This document shows, in pieces, positions 1 through 10,912 of a DNA stretch of 64,000 bases. The DNA is from Meandrina meandrites (taxonomy: Eukaryota; Cnidaria; Anthozoa; Scleractinia; Meandrinidae). Below the pieces are notes generated by a model. That model saw nothing but the letters and a program-made list of their open reading frames with translations. It made no database searches and was not told the origin of the DNA. The position numbers and the translations under genes are program-made. Position 1 is the stretch's first letter. Each line of letters starts with the position of its first letter. The stretch covers positions 49,095,261-49,159,260 of the forward strand of contig OY855904.1 in assembly GCA_963693305.1 (NCBI GenBank), read 5' to 3'.

Positions 1-604
1 AAAATTCTAATGTACCAAAAGTCTTTCCCTCAGATTTTCTTCTCTCAGTCAAACTCTGCCATTTTACTTCCGATTTCTCAAACTGCTGATTTCGTGAACT
101 AATTTTTCGTTCCCCTTAGAGTACGAGAGATCAGAATTCCACTGTATCACTTTGAAACTAGTTCTTCGCCCAGAAATAAAGCTTTCCTCTCAAATATGAA
201 ACACAAATTATCTCCCCACCCACCCACCCACCCACGCCTCTCACTCCGCACGGTAAATTTTAAAAGATATTTTCAATGTTCATTTGGCGACAGTTTGCAT
301 GTTTAGGAGTTTTCGGTATTGTTAAATGTGAGATTCCATTCCATTTCCAGCCATTTTTGAAATGAATAATTTCTATTCCATTACAATCCCTTTCTTCCCC
401 CACGTACCCCCGAAACAAAATCCAAAAGAATTTTTAAGTCTTTGAAAAAAAAAAACAGATCTTACACGGGCTAGAGGTCCTTTTAAGGTTAAAATAAAAC
501 TGTTCTCGTAAATACTCGCATATGATTGGCTGACAGCAGAACAGTTTATCCCAAACTGTATCGCTAGCTGAAAATTAAAAATAATTATATTGATCAGAGT
601 TTCG

Positions 605-605
605 C

Positions 606-636
<31 letters not shown>

Positions 637-644
637 AAAAAAAA
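605..644. repeat. C22-A18 homopolymer block
   Basis: A run of about 22 C followed directly by about 18 A and 5 G. It sits exactly where copy A stops matching copy B (B continues differently after 31010), so it may mark the end of an inserted or replaced segment. Exact run lengths in such tracts are unreliable in assemblies. Confidence 0.8.
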
Positions 645-2074
645 GGGGGCTGCGCCATATACTTTTTTCCAGTCTGCTTCTTTCGGCTGCTGACTCACTT
701 TCTTGAAGTCTGTTACAGTTTTGATTAAGAGCATTAATACGTGCATGGAGAAGGTCCCGGGTTCAAATCTTCCTCCCAGCCAGTAGATGGATTTGTGTTT
801 GGTCGGGCCGAATTCAACTACTCCACGCTTTGTAAATAACAAACTTTTCAGCCTCCTTCCAGTTGGGATTTTTAACAAGTTTCTGTTCTATTTACAATAT
901 TCGCTTTTTTATTTATAGTGCCCGCAATAAGCACAGCAGTGCTAAAGACATTGACACTTAAATAAAGCGATTTATTTATTTTAACTTTACTATTTATTAA
1001 AAAGACCTTCCAACCAATAATTTGTTTAACCACAAGCCTGCAAGACGCCAGAACAAGCTCTTGGAAGCCATTGCTTAGATTAGTCTGCCTCGCGACCCAG
1101 GCTAGACCGCGTTGCGATTTGGTAAATCCTCGTTTAATTAATTCATTTTCCGAGTTCAGTGGCTAATAGCCACTTCAAAAAAAAAAAAGCAGTTGTGGTA
1201 CATAGGGCCTGTAATTATTATTATCACTGTATTTTCAGTCATCATTTGTATTTCGCCGTCATCGGCGACCAATATTTATTCACAAACAAATATGCAGCGA
1301 AGTTTTTGACACAGTAGTATTTAAAAAATACTACAGTGTCTTCAAGATATATTTACTTTTTAGTTTCAGCGGAATATTTGGACTTTTATAATTAACGGAC
1401 GGACCATTAGAAAAGTGAAGGGGGGCGGGGAGGGAGATTTTTAGCTTGCAATAATATTTTGGGGGCCCATTGCCTGTACAAGAATTTTTGTGCTTTAACG
1501 TTACTTTCCATTTTAAAGTTTATTTTATGCCATAAAATACCTTCTGCACAATCTTCACTTTAAGAAATTTAATTTACTGTGGGAGATTTCAAAAGTAAAT
1601 AGCAGTTTATAGTGAAAAATTGTGTAATTAATATACCTGTTTTACCCGAAGGAACGAATTTTCAGGCGAGGGAGCCCAAAAGCTAGCACTGATTGTAATG
1701 TATTAAAAGGGCCAGAGCCCAATTCCGTAGGGAAGTCCGGTACATGCTTCTCAGGGAAAATGTTAAAAATCTAAACACGCTCTAATGCCATTTGGTGCAT
1801 TTTGGAACACTTAACGAGAAGAATTATGATTTTGGTTTAATATCAAAATGCGGCAAATCTTGTGCATGAATTATTTTCTTTGTGTTTTTCCTTGCATGAA
1901 CTTTTTTTTTTTTTAAAGTTTCAACTGTTTTACTGATAACCTATTTTGTACACACACAAGATGCTAGAACCAAAACCATGGAGCAAAGACAAAGCGCCTG
2001 AATAAATCATGTGAATCAGCAACCCGTTAGTCTTTTTTGCGGAGTTTGTCATCATTGATTCCATCGTTAAATGT
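645..2074. other. 3' flank of TPR-CHAT copy A, no gene seen
   Basis: No supported gene. 738-1137 matches 31998-32400 and contains a B-box-like GGTTCAAATC near 759 (GGTTCGAATC in copy B), possibly SINE-derived. The TTAA at 1138-1141 is the unfilled version of the site that holds a 5.9-kb element in copy B. From about 1395 there is a left end resembling a TTAA-type MITE (GGACGGACCATTAG), also present at 38540 in copy B, without a recognisable right end. Confidence 0.6.
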
Positions 2075-5000
2075 TTAGTTGGCAAAATCAAATGTCACGT
2101 TATCTCCAATCAGCATGAACGGTGCCCACTCGCAAACCTTAGTGAAGCCGTTGCCTCTCATCCACTTCATGGCCTCATGAAGAGATTCGCTAGCACTCTT
2201 CCCACGAACTGTGTGCTCGTAGAAACGACCCATCAGTTGCTCTGTTGCACTGTCTCGTATGGGCCACAATGCCACCAGTACTGAACGTGCACCGGATCCT
2301 AAGAACGCTCGGGCAATTCCAACCACTCCTTCGGCACGAATCTGTCCACGTCCACTGTGACAGCAACTAAGTACCACCAACTTAGCTCGCAGTCGTACTT
2401 TCGAAATGTCTGACATTGTCAATAAGTACTCTTCTTCTTTTGGAATCTTTCTGGTAGGGCGTAGAGGGGAAAGGGCAATCTCTCCTCTTTCAGCATTACC
2501 ATGTGCAGCAAAATGTATCAGACTAACTGAATGCAACCTTCCAAGTACCGCCTGCTTGGTTGCGCACTGTCCTAACAAGGGCTGTACGCGCAGCAGTTCA
2601 GCAATCATTTCTGCTTCCTTTCTTGCACAAGGTAATGGTGAAAAGGTCTTACGACGACATCTCTTATAACGTACCTGGCCAACCTCAGGATCACCCACTA
2701 TCAGTGCACCAGTCTGACTGTGATAGTCTGCTGGACTGTCCTGAATGAGCTTGAGAGTCGACAATGAAGGAGCGATGCGGATCCTGAAAGCCTCTGATAA
2801 AAACTTCCCACATTTATCACTTAACGCTGCAAATGGAACTTTGTTTAACGACCGATCGGGAACAATGATGATTTCGGGTTCCTCGCGTAAGTCAGCCACA
2901 GGAGCGATGAGCATTCTGTAACACAAAGAAAGGCTCAATTCCTCATTTTGACTTTCTTTATCGTCATACTTTGCGACTCGCCAAGCTGAGTGGCTCTCTT
3001 CCTGGCATGGTTTCAGTTTTGACTCAATGTCATTTAGCGATCGATCTTCGCAATTCTCTTCGGGTAAAGTGCCAAAGCTGCGAAAGCATTTGGTAAAAAA
3101 ATCATCAAAACTGTCAGTTAATCCGCTGGGTGCAAGGTTTTCGTTTATTCCTAGTGTACGGAAGTAAATGACTCCGCTGGTTTTGATAATCCACAAAAAC
3201 AAATTTGAACATGATAGGAAATGTACAGGCAAGCACAATTACTTTCTTTTCTCATAATATTTTCAATGCCAATCCACGATTGGGGATTAGCTGAGATTTG
3301 TATTTCAACAGAGTACTGAGTCGCCATCAAGTCTGCTAGGGCTCTAGCCCGTGATAGCTCTAAAACATAAAGAGCATTGTTAGGATGTCTAGAAAAACAA
3401 AAGAACTTACTTAGAACCTGATAAGGAAAATGGTGAACGTCTAAAAGTGATACTTTAAACCGATCGTTGTCTTCCAATAACCCACGCAAATTTTCGCTTT
3501 TCTTAACACACAAATGCAGACAGTCAAACGCTTCCTCCATCTTTTCTTGTAATAACTTTGAAAATGTAAGGTTACAAAGATGTTGAAGCTCCGAGTGAAG
3601 GTCTTTAATATCTTTACTAATTGAAATTGCCGTCTCAAAATGACGTTCGGCCATGACGTAGTCACCAAAAGATTGAAACACACTTCCTAAGTTTCCGTAA
3701 TCTGCTGCTTTTCCCACGTTGTCACCAATTTCAACTCTGATCGCAAGTGCTTCCTCAAAATATTCTCTAGCTTTGTCATACTCACCAAGGGATTTAAACA
3801 CAGTTCCTAAGTTTCCGTAATCTGTTGCTTCTCCCTTTTTGTCACCAATTTCAATTTTGATCGCAAGTGCTTTCTCAAGATATTCTCTAGCTTTGTCATA
3901 CTCACCAAGGGATTTAAACACAGTTCCTAAGTTTCCGTAAGATGATGCTTCTCCCTCTTTGTCACCAATTTCAACTCTGATCGCAAGTGCTTTCTCAAAA
4001 TATTCTCTAGCTCTGTCATAGTCACCGACGGATTGAAACACAGTTCCTAAGTTCCGTAATCTGTTGCTTCGCCCTCTTTGTCACCAATTTCAACTCTGAT
4101 TGCAAGTGCTTTCTCATGATATTCTCTAGCTTTGTCATAGTCACCAACGGATTTAAACACAGTTCCTAAGTTTCCGTAAGATGTTGCTTCTCCATTTCTG
4201 TCACCAATTTCAATTTTGATCGCAAGTGCTTTCTCAAGATGTTTTCTAGCTTTGTCATTGTCACCAACGGATCGAAACACAGTTCCTAAGTTTCCGTAAG
4301 ATGATGCTTCTCCCCTTTTGTCACCAATTTCAACTCTGATCGCAAGTGCTTTCTCAAGATATTCTCTAGCTTTGTCATAGTCACCAACGGATTTAAACAC
4401 AGTTCCTAAGTTTCCGTAAGATGTTGCTTCTCCATTTCTGTCACCAACTTTAATTTTGATCGCAAGTGCTTTCTCAAGATATTCTCTAGCTCTGCCATAG
4501 TCACCGACGGATTGAAACACAGTTCCTAAGTTTCCGTAATCTGTTGCTTCGCCCTCTTTGTCACCAATTTCAACTCTGATTGCAAGTGCTTTCTCATGAT
4601 ATTCTCTAGCTTTGTCATAGTCACCAACGGATTTAAACACAGTTCCAAAGTTTCCGTAATCTGTTGCTTCGCCCTCTTTGTCACCAATTTCAACTCTGAT
4701 TGCAAGTGCTTTCTCATGATATTCTCTAGCTTTGTCATAGTCACCAACGGATTGAAACACAGTTCCTAAGTTTCCGTAATCTGCTGCTTCTCCCTGTTTG
4801 TCACCAATTTCAATTTTGATCGCAAGTGCTTTCTCAAGATGTTTTCTAGCTTTGTCATAGTCACCAACGGATCGAAACACAGTTCCTAAGTTTCCGTAAG
4901 ATGATGCTTCTCCCCTTTTTTCACCAATTTCAACTTGGATCGCAAGTGCTTTCTCGAGATATTCTCTTGCTTTGTCATATTCACCAAGGGATTGAAACAC

Positions 5001-5930
5001 AGCTCCTAAGTTTCCGTACGATGATGCTTCTCCATTTCTGTCACTAATTTCAATTTTGATCGCAAGTGCTTTCTCAAGATATTCTCTAGCTTTGTCATAC
5101 TCACCAAGGGATATAAACACAGTTCCTAAGTTTCCGTAATCTGTTGCTTCCCCCTCTTTGTCACCAATTTCAACACTGATCGCAAGTGCTTTCTCATGAT
5201 ATTCTCTAGCTTTGTCATAGTCACCAATGGATTTAAACACAGTTCCTAAGTTTCCGTAAGATGATGCTTCTCCCCCTTTGTCACCAATTTCAACTCTGAT
5301 CGCGAGTGCTTTCTCATGATATTCTCTAGCTTTGTTATACTCACCAAGGGATTGAAACACAGTTCCTAAGTTTCCGTAATCTGCTGCTTCTCCCTGTTTG
5401 TCACCAATTTCAACTCTGATCGCAAGTGCTTTCTCGAGATATTCTCTTGCTTTGTCATATTCACCAAGGGATTGAAACACAGTTCCTAAGTTTCCGTAAG
5501 ATGTTGCTTCTCCCTCTTTGTGACCAATTTCAATTTGGATCGCAAGTGCTTTCTCAAGATATTCTCTGGCTTTGTCACATTCGCCAAGATGATAAGACAT
5601 AATTCCAAACTGTCCATATGCGTATCCTTCTCCTCTTTTATCATCTGTGTCTTTCATGATATTGATGGCTCTATGATAATAGTCTCTTGCCTCTGCATAT
5701 TTACACTGGCGTTCGTAGATGTTGGCTAGTAAAATTGTTATACTTCCTTCCATATCTAGTTTGCCAAAAAGTTCTATATTTCCTGGTACGTCATTTTTTA
5801 GGAAGATCAAACATTCTTTGCATAACTTGATGGCTTTTAAGGCACGACCAGTGTTGGCAAGGAACTTTGCAACAACTAAGCCTACCAAGATTGTTTGTGC
5901 GACTTGTACAATGTCATCTATGTTGTTCAT
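2075..5930 (-). pseudogene. TPR-CHAT protein, copy A, two frameshifts
   Basis: Paralogue of the intact gene at 39236-43651, read on the minus strand in three overlapping frames: 5930-4047 (N-terminus and TPRs), 4041-3151 (last TPRs and linker) and 3238-2075 (CHAT domain). The breaks are single missing bases. Near 4052 the unit reads GTTCCG where all other units have GTTTCCG. Near 3204 one base is missing compared with 40321-40326 of copy B. No other stop interrupts the frames. It has about 16 TPR units against 21 in B, and extra residues before the CHAT core. The CHAT motifs IHFAAHG and LSCCHSG are kept. Either a very recent pseudogene or an intact gene with two consensus errors. A CAG splice-acceptor-like site lies just upstream (5942-5944), as in copy B. 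Confidence 0.85.
3681..5600 (-). repeat. 120-bp TPR-coding tandem array (16 units)
   Basis: About 16 units of 120 bp (40 residues) inside copy A. The period is perfect apart from the one-base loss at 4052. Consensus landmarks per unit are YGNLGTVF, GEYDKAREYLEKALAI and EIGDKEGEA. A 40-residue period is longer than the classical 34-residue TPR and resembles LGN/GPSM-type repeats. Units differ mainly at a few positions (YLEKA or YHEKA, SLGEY or SVGDY, SYGN or DYGN), a pattern expected from unequal exchange. Confidence 0.92.
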
Positions 5931-6588
5931 AATGACCTATTCTGTAAGGTTGTAAAAAAATATAAATCAATTGTATCCTTACTTTTTTATGCTTTTTTTT
6001 ATTAAGATAAACTTAGTATTCCAAACTGATCGCTGAATAATAATTCCAATCATAATTTCGATTTCGCTGTTGGGGCAATCTAGCAGAAGATGAGTAAAAC
6101 ACTTAGTGTTGTTAGCAAGAAGGAAGCGAAGGTGACCTTTTAAAAATGCGGAATAAAATTCTTCCCAGTAGTAAATCTTGTTCCCTTTTGATCTTGACTC
6201 TCAGTGGTACATACGTAGGGTTAAAAAGGGTATCTAAATAAGACTTAAAGTGCTTATAAAGTAAAAAATAATTACTGCTTATTTTAAAGGCTTTTAAAAA
6301 TAAAGAAGAACGGCGTTTTTTTATAAATATGTTCTTTCGTTATAGAGATATTTAGGCTTTTGTGTTATGCAAATGAGGAAAGTGATGACGTCATTAATTA
6401 CTCCACAAAAAGAGAAATCACTGAATCAAGTATATTTCTTGTAGTATTAAAGCGGTGTTCTTAAAACTTGGCACAATAAATGAACATTACAAAGACACAA
6501 AATAACATACGTTTTCCATTGCCATGGCTACAGTTTTTGCCGTAATGATTTATTTTTATAAATACTGATATTCCCATTTTATACTTAA
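5931..6588. other. 5' flank of TPR-CHAT copy A
   Basis: Upstream flank of the minus-strand gene, shared with copy B. It holds a leader splice-acceptor-like site at 5942-5944 and the unfilled TTAA site at 6140-6143 that is occupied by a 1.67-kb foldback element in copy B. It also holds the left arm (from about 6230) of an old TIR element present in both copies. Confidence 0.65.
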
Positions 6589-7685
6589 GGGGGGTGACTC
6601 TTAACTACCAATTTGTTTCTAAGGCAGGTTTCTAATTGCTATATTTTGGAAACAAAACATCATACAGATACGCTTTTTGCACGAGTTTGTTCTATTGAAG
6701 ATTCCTCCAAGAGTTTCAGGTCACGGTGATATTTAACGTGTCACGTGACCAGAACAGAATAAACCCTAAAACTCAAACGGCGGATAGATTTTAAAGTTAA
6801 AATGAGTGTCAATAGATAAAGAACGTCCACATGCATAATGTGACGTATCGTTTTTGTGAAATTCGCATTATTATAAGAGTTATGGCGTAATAAACACTCA
6901 TATTTACAGACTTTCATCAGTAGCGTTTCCTTTTTTCGTGTAAACGGTAAAAGCATACGTCAGATTATAAAGACGGCCACGTTATCTCTGATTCGTAAGA
7001 GAAATCGGAACTTTACCTTGTTTCCGTGGAGTTTTAGGGATTTTAAATTCTAACGAGCGGTTTGGGACTGGCACTAGTTTCGCACGCGCAATGATATATT
7101 TTTTAAAGCAGGTGTACAGCCAAATAAAATTCACCATTTAGCGTTACAAAAAGCTTCAAAATCGCTTGCTTCAAAATACAGTCTTCAACAATTCCTTAGC
7201 AACTGCTCCAGATCTGTAGTTAAGAGTCTCCCCCCCCCCCCCCCCTTAAACAAAGGTGATACACTCCCAACAAGCTAAAGAGGAGAGTTAAGGTAATATG
7301 GGTACCACGTGTGTTCCACTCCAGACCCTGTGTTCCATTTCAAAGAGTTGCAAATGGAGATATGTGGTTTATAACAGAAGAAGACTGGAGCCAAAATTGT
7401 TGCCATCATCTTATGCCTTTTATGATGAACATTTATGGTGCCAAGTTTGAAGAACACCACTCTAATATTTTAAGAGATATCCTTGATTTAGTGCTTTATC
7501 TTTTCGTCGAACAGTTAATGACGTCATCACTTTCCTCATTTGCATAATACAAAAACATAAATATCTCCAAAACGAAATAAGATATTTCTAAAAAGAAAAC
7601 GCCATTCTTCCTTATTTTGAAAAGCCTTAAAAATAAGCAGTAATTATTTTTTACTTCATGGGCACTTCAAATAGATTAATAAGAA
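6230..7685. mobile_element. Old TIR element upstream of TPR-CHAT copy A
   Basis: Left arm about 6230-6560 and right arm about 7310-7685 are inverted repeats. Both contain ATGCAAATGAGGAAAGTGAT followed by GACGTCA (7515-7546 is the complement of 6364-6395). The same element is in copy B (about 45617-46413), so it predates the segmental duplication. A younger 657-bp MITE sits inside it here. The arms carry octamer-like (ATGCAAAT) and CRE-like (TGACGTCA) motifs 0.45-1.6 kb upstream of the gene start. A regulatory role is only a possibility. Confidence 0.7.
6589..7245. mobile_element. 657-bp MITE flanked by TTAA
   Basis: TTAA at 6585-6588 and 7246-7249 flank termini that are inverted copies (GGGGGGTGACTCTTAACTAC on the left; complement GGGGGGGAGACTCTTAACTAC on the right). 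The paralogous stretch of copy B runs straight through (TATGCATAAACAAAGG around 45963-45978), which gives the unfilled site. No transposase ORF. A diverged relative lies at about 20151-20793. TTAA duplication is the hallmark of piggyBac-type elements; family assignment is inference. Confidence 0.85.
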
Positions 7686-7845
7686 TATGTGTTCCTGGGA
7701 CCTACTTTAAAAATTGTCACTAGCGCGCCGGCACAAGGAAAAAGATTTGTTAGAAAATATTCGAAGTCAGCTAGATCACCAACTTCAGCGAGAAAACCTA
7801 TTCCGTTAAAACTCTAAAAGGTATCGTATATAAATAAGTTGAAAA

Positions 7846-7846
<1 letters not shown>

Positions 7847-7907
<61 letters not shown>
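7847..7907. repeat. (TAA)n microsatellite
   Basis: About 20 TAA units. Homology between segmental copies A and B ends inside this tract (B has the same tract at 46577-46618). Confidence 0.95.
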
Positions 7908-7909
7908 TA

Positions 7910-8013
7910 ACAATTATTCGCCGAAGGTGAAGTGATTATTGTTGAATAATCCCCGAGACGAAGTCGAGGGGATTATTCAACAATAATCACTGAGCCTGAG
8001 GCGAATAATTGTT
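7910..8013. mobile_element. Palindromic MITE with perfect hairpin
   Basis: AACAATTATTCGCC on the left is repeated inverted (GGCGAATAATTGTT) on the right. The core 7932-7990 forms a stem of 23 perfectly paired bases (GTGATTATTGTTGAATAATC...) around a 13-nt loop. It has the form of the short palindromic MITEs that are abundant in cnidarian DNA. No coding capacity. Confidence 0.8.
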
Positions 8014-8655
8014 TTAGTATAATTTCCACAGGTGAATATCAAAAACTGAAAAATAATAATAGAAAACACGAAAACAACAAACACAAGTGCTCGCTTGCAT
8101 ACGTGTAAACCAGTTTAATTCTTCGATTGAAATCGTAATTTTCACTCAGGTTTTAGCAATAAAACGGAACAAAACAAACACTACGAAAAAGATAGATACA
8201 TCTGGTACCTTTGTTTAATCGTTGGTGACTTCTGAACAATTGTGTGAATCCTCTCGAAATTACTAGCTCCAGTGAGAAGAGAACTAAATAATGTTTTGCC
8301 AGTCGATCTGACTGAGTACACGGCCGCGTGCAATCTCCAAAACCACCATGTTTACGATCAATTCGAATGCCTTGAAAACCATCTCTTGAAAATATTTCCC
8401 GTCCAAAAGCCTTGGTAGTTAATTTGAAAAATCCCAATATTTTAAATATCCAGGACTTGGAGTGATTTCTTTTAAATGAGAGAAATTTTCATTCAGCAAA
8501 TGCCGCCATGTTCACTGGCCTGGATGGCAAACGTGGCATGGCTTAGTAGCCAAGCCTTGAGATGCTATATTCACCGCCTAGCGCGGTGAATATAGCGTCA
8601 TAGTGCGAGCTTCTCGACCAATCAGAATTGAATTCACCTGTGGAAATTATACTAA
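8014..8655. mobile_element. TIR element of about 640 bp
   Basis: The termini TTAGTATAATTTCCACAGGT and their complement ACCTGTGGAAATTATACTAA define the ends. A second hairpin lies inside (GCTATATTCACCGC around 8563-8595). The open frame at 8153-8437 resembles nothing I recognise and is treated as chance. Confidence 0.75.
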
Positions 8656-9364
8656 TAATAATTATAAAAACAATATATAATTATAATAAAAACCTTCCCA
8701 GAATCCTTTGCAGCTGAAAAATCGTCAATGCCAAATAACTTGGTCGGTTTGAAGCCAGCAAGAGTACAACGTCGTGTAGAAATAACTCTTAACAATAACC
8801 ACTTTTTCTATAAGATATAGGGCGATGACGTCATTAGTCACGTGACATTGCTCTGAAGTTCGTTTTCGCTCACTGTGACGAAGATATTTTGTTACTGAAA
8901 AAACAGTCATTGCAGTTTGAAGCACATTGGTGTGAGGCATTTCAGACTGCCCGGTTACCGAACAAAATATAAATATTAAGGGAGCTATGTACGATTTTCA
9001 AAAAGTGGGAGTCTGGGTACAAGTGCGTGTCTGGCGTTGCATTAAATGTGAGGAAACAACAAATTACATATTGGTAGATATTTATATGTTAAGTACATTT
9101 TTACCACCTTTATTGTTATGACGTCATCGGTCACGTGACCAGAGCGGACCGCATTTTTAAATTCGCTTGAAAACTTTACTAGGATCTCTCTCTTAAGATT
9201 TTTTTTAAGCGAAGTTGTAGATTTTTAAACAGTGTTTCAAAAAATGGCGATGATTACTTTTTCCTAAAAATGTACGGCAGTAAAAAATACAATTGAAAAG
9301 TTTGTTGGCTTCCTGCTCAGCGACCATTTGCGGTAGAAACAAAAGAAAATTTTGCCAAAGGCAG
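8656..9364. other. No gene seen
   Basis: AT-rich intergenic DNA. Two similar motifs combine TGACGTCAT with a CACGTG E-box (around 8826-8845 and 9119-9138), probably remnants of a repeat arm. No supported gene. Confidence 0.5.
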
Positions 9365-9373
9365 GAGTGTATG

Positions 9374-10903
9374 TAGCCTGCGAACGCAGACGTATTTCCG
9401 GCTGTCGCTTGTCTCCGCCGAAAACTAACGTCTGCGAACTCGAGCCAGAAAACGATTTCCGTGACGTCAAAATTCTAAGCCAATCACAGTTAGGCTCACA
9501 AAATCCTAGAACCGCCACGCGTGTAGCCTGCGAGAGCATCGCACGTTCGCGTGGAAAATAACAATGTGACACTGCGCTGGGGAAAGTTTGTGAAGTGTTT
9601 AATTTGAATAGTCAAATCAGGTAAATGCATTAAAGTACATGATTCAAAAGAGAAGAAAGACATATTCGTGAATCTATCGAATGGATTTGGAAAATCAGTT
9701 ATTTTCCAAGCATTGCCTGAGAGGAAATAGTATTTAGTGTAGCATTGTGATCGATCGTCGTTTCGCCGCTCGTTAGTTAGATGAATGGCCAGGTCAGCCC
9801 ATTATCGTCGCTTGCGCTGAATAGCGCTGTGATACATTGAAAATAGCGAATATTGAAAACAGCTGCTATTCGTTCGTGTACGGATCACGCACCAGAGGCT
9901 TGGAAAGGTGAGATAAAATACAACAACAATTTATTGACTGAGGTATTTCCATAAAAATGCATGGCATTACTTACTTACTTACACTTCACTGTTAAACCTA
10001 GAGGAAGATATCAAATGAAAATTATAATACTATTTGTCAGAGTTGTACTTTGGTCTTCCGGAAGAGACAGTTCCTTCGAGCGAGTCTCGTGAGATTCGCC
10101 TTTATGCAGCGGTGTAGATGTCAACATAATTTGAGCTATCACTGAAACCTGCGAAGGTTTTCATTCCTTGGACCAAATCTTTGAGTCTTGATGCAGCAAA
10201 AAAAGGCACTAGAAACGCTTAAGGGTTTAGAACTCCCCAAAACATCGGACTCAAACAAATTCCAGGGTTTGCAACGACGCTTGTCGCAACTGTATTATGT
10301 AATTTCTCGGAAGGTGAAGATCCCGGGTGAAGATGAGACGCATCTGGTCGATTGCCGCCTCCTGCGTGTTGCTAGAATCTTTTTGCCATTCTATTGACGC
10401 AAAATCAGACATGATCACCGTCAAAATCCCTTCGGATTTCTTCCCCAATTTCGTCGAAATTTTGAAGGGCGTTCTTTAATCCCCGGGTTTAATCGCACAC
10501 GTCGACTGCAACACTTCAGTTTGTCAACAGATGGCCAGCTTTTCACAGCCCACGTTGCATGATTTATCAATGAAGGTATGCACTAAAACATTTTAACCGA
10601 GTACATTAACCTTCTCCTTTGCAACTGAAAATGTTCTTCTGCAAAGAATCAACTTTCACAGCCGTCAAAAACCTTTCGCGTTTCATTCAACTTCCATAGC
10701 AGCTTGCCTGTTTCCGCCGACAGCTATGTCGCGAGGGAGCCGCGTGGTGTTCACTCGTGTCTTATTCTATCGCGTAATCTGATTGGCCAAAGAGAAAACA
10801 AAAGATTTTACGTCACGGAAATCGTTTTCTGGCTCGAGTTCGCAGACGTTAGTTTTCGGCGGAGACAAGCGACAGCCGGAAATACGTCTGCGTTCGCAGG
10901 CTA
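9374..10903. mobile_element. 1.53-kb TIR element with 9-bp target duplication
   Basis: The termini start TAGCCTGCGAACGCAGACG on both ends in inverted orientation. Similarity of the arms is near-perfect for about 95 bp and continues weakly to about 200 bp. The 9-bp sequence GAGTGTATG occurs immediately outside both ends (9365-9373 and 10904-10912). A 9-bp duplication is typical of Mutator-like elements (established knowledge); no transposase is visible, so this would be a non-autonomous member. Confidence 0.85.
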
Positions 10904-10912
10904 GAGTGTATG

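Larger units (their letters stand above)
1..7907. repeat. Segmental duplication, copy A
   Basis: Copy A of a large direct duplication whose partner is 30399-46618. Colinear matches: 1-600 with 30405-31005, 738-1137 with 31998-32400, 1138-2074 with 38277-39235 (3' flank of the TPR-CHAT gene), 2075-5930 with 39236-43651 (the gene), 5931-6588 with 43652-45966 (less an insertion in B), and 7246-7846 with 45967-46576. Homology stops at a (TAA)n tract on the right. It probably continues past the left edge of the window. The copies differ by five TPR units, by element insertions on either side, and by an unmatched block (605-737 here, 31006-31997 in B). Confidence 0.93.

Noticed and set aside
594..878. 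94-codon minus-strand frame with Phe and Gly runs
   Set aside because: The runs come from the C22-A18 homopolymer; not a protein.
1314..1336. GTAGTATTT / AAATACTAC hairpin (also near 38460)
   Set aside because: Short, AT-rich and shared only because the flank was duplicated; no evidence of function.
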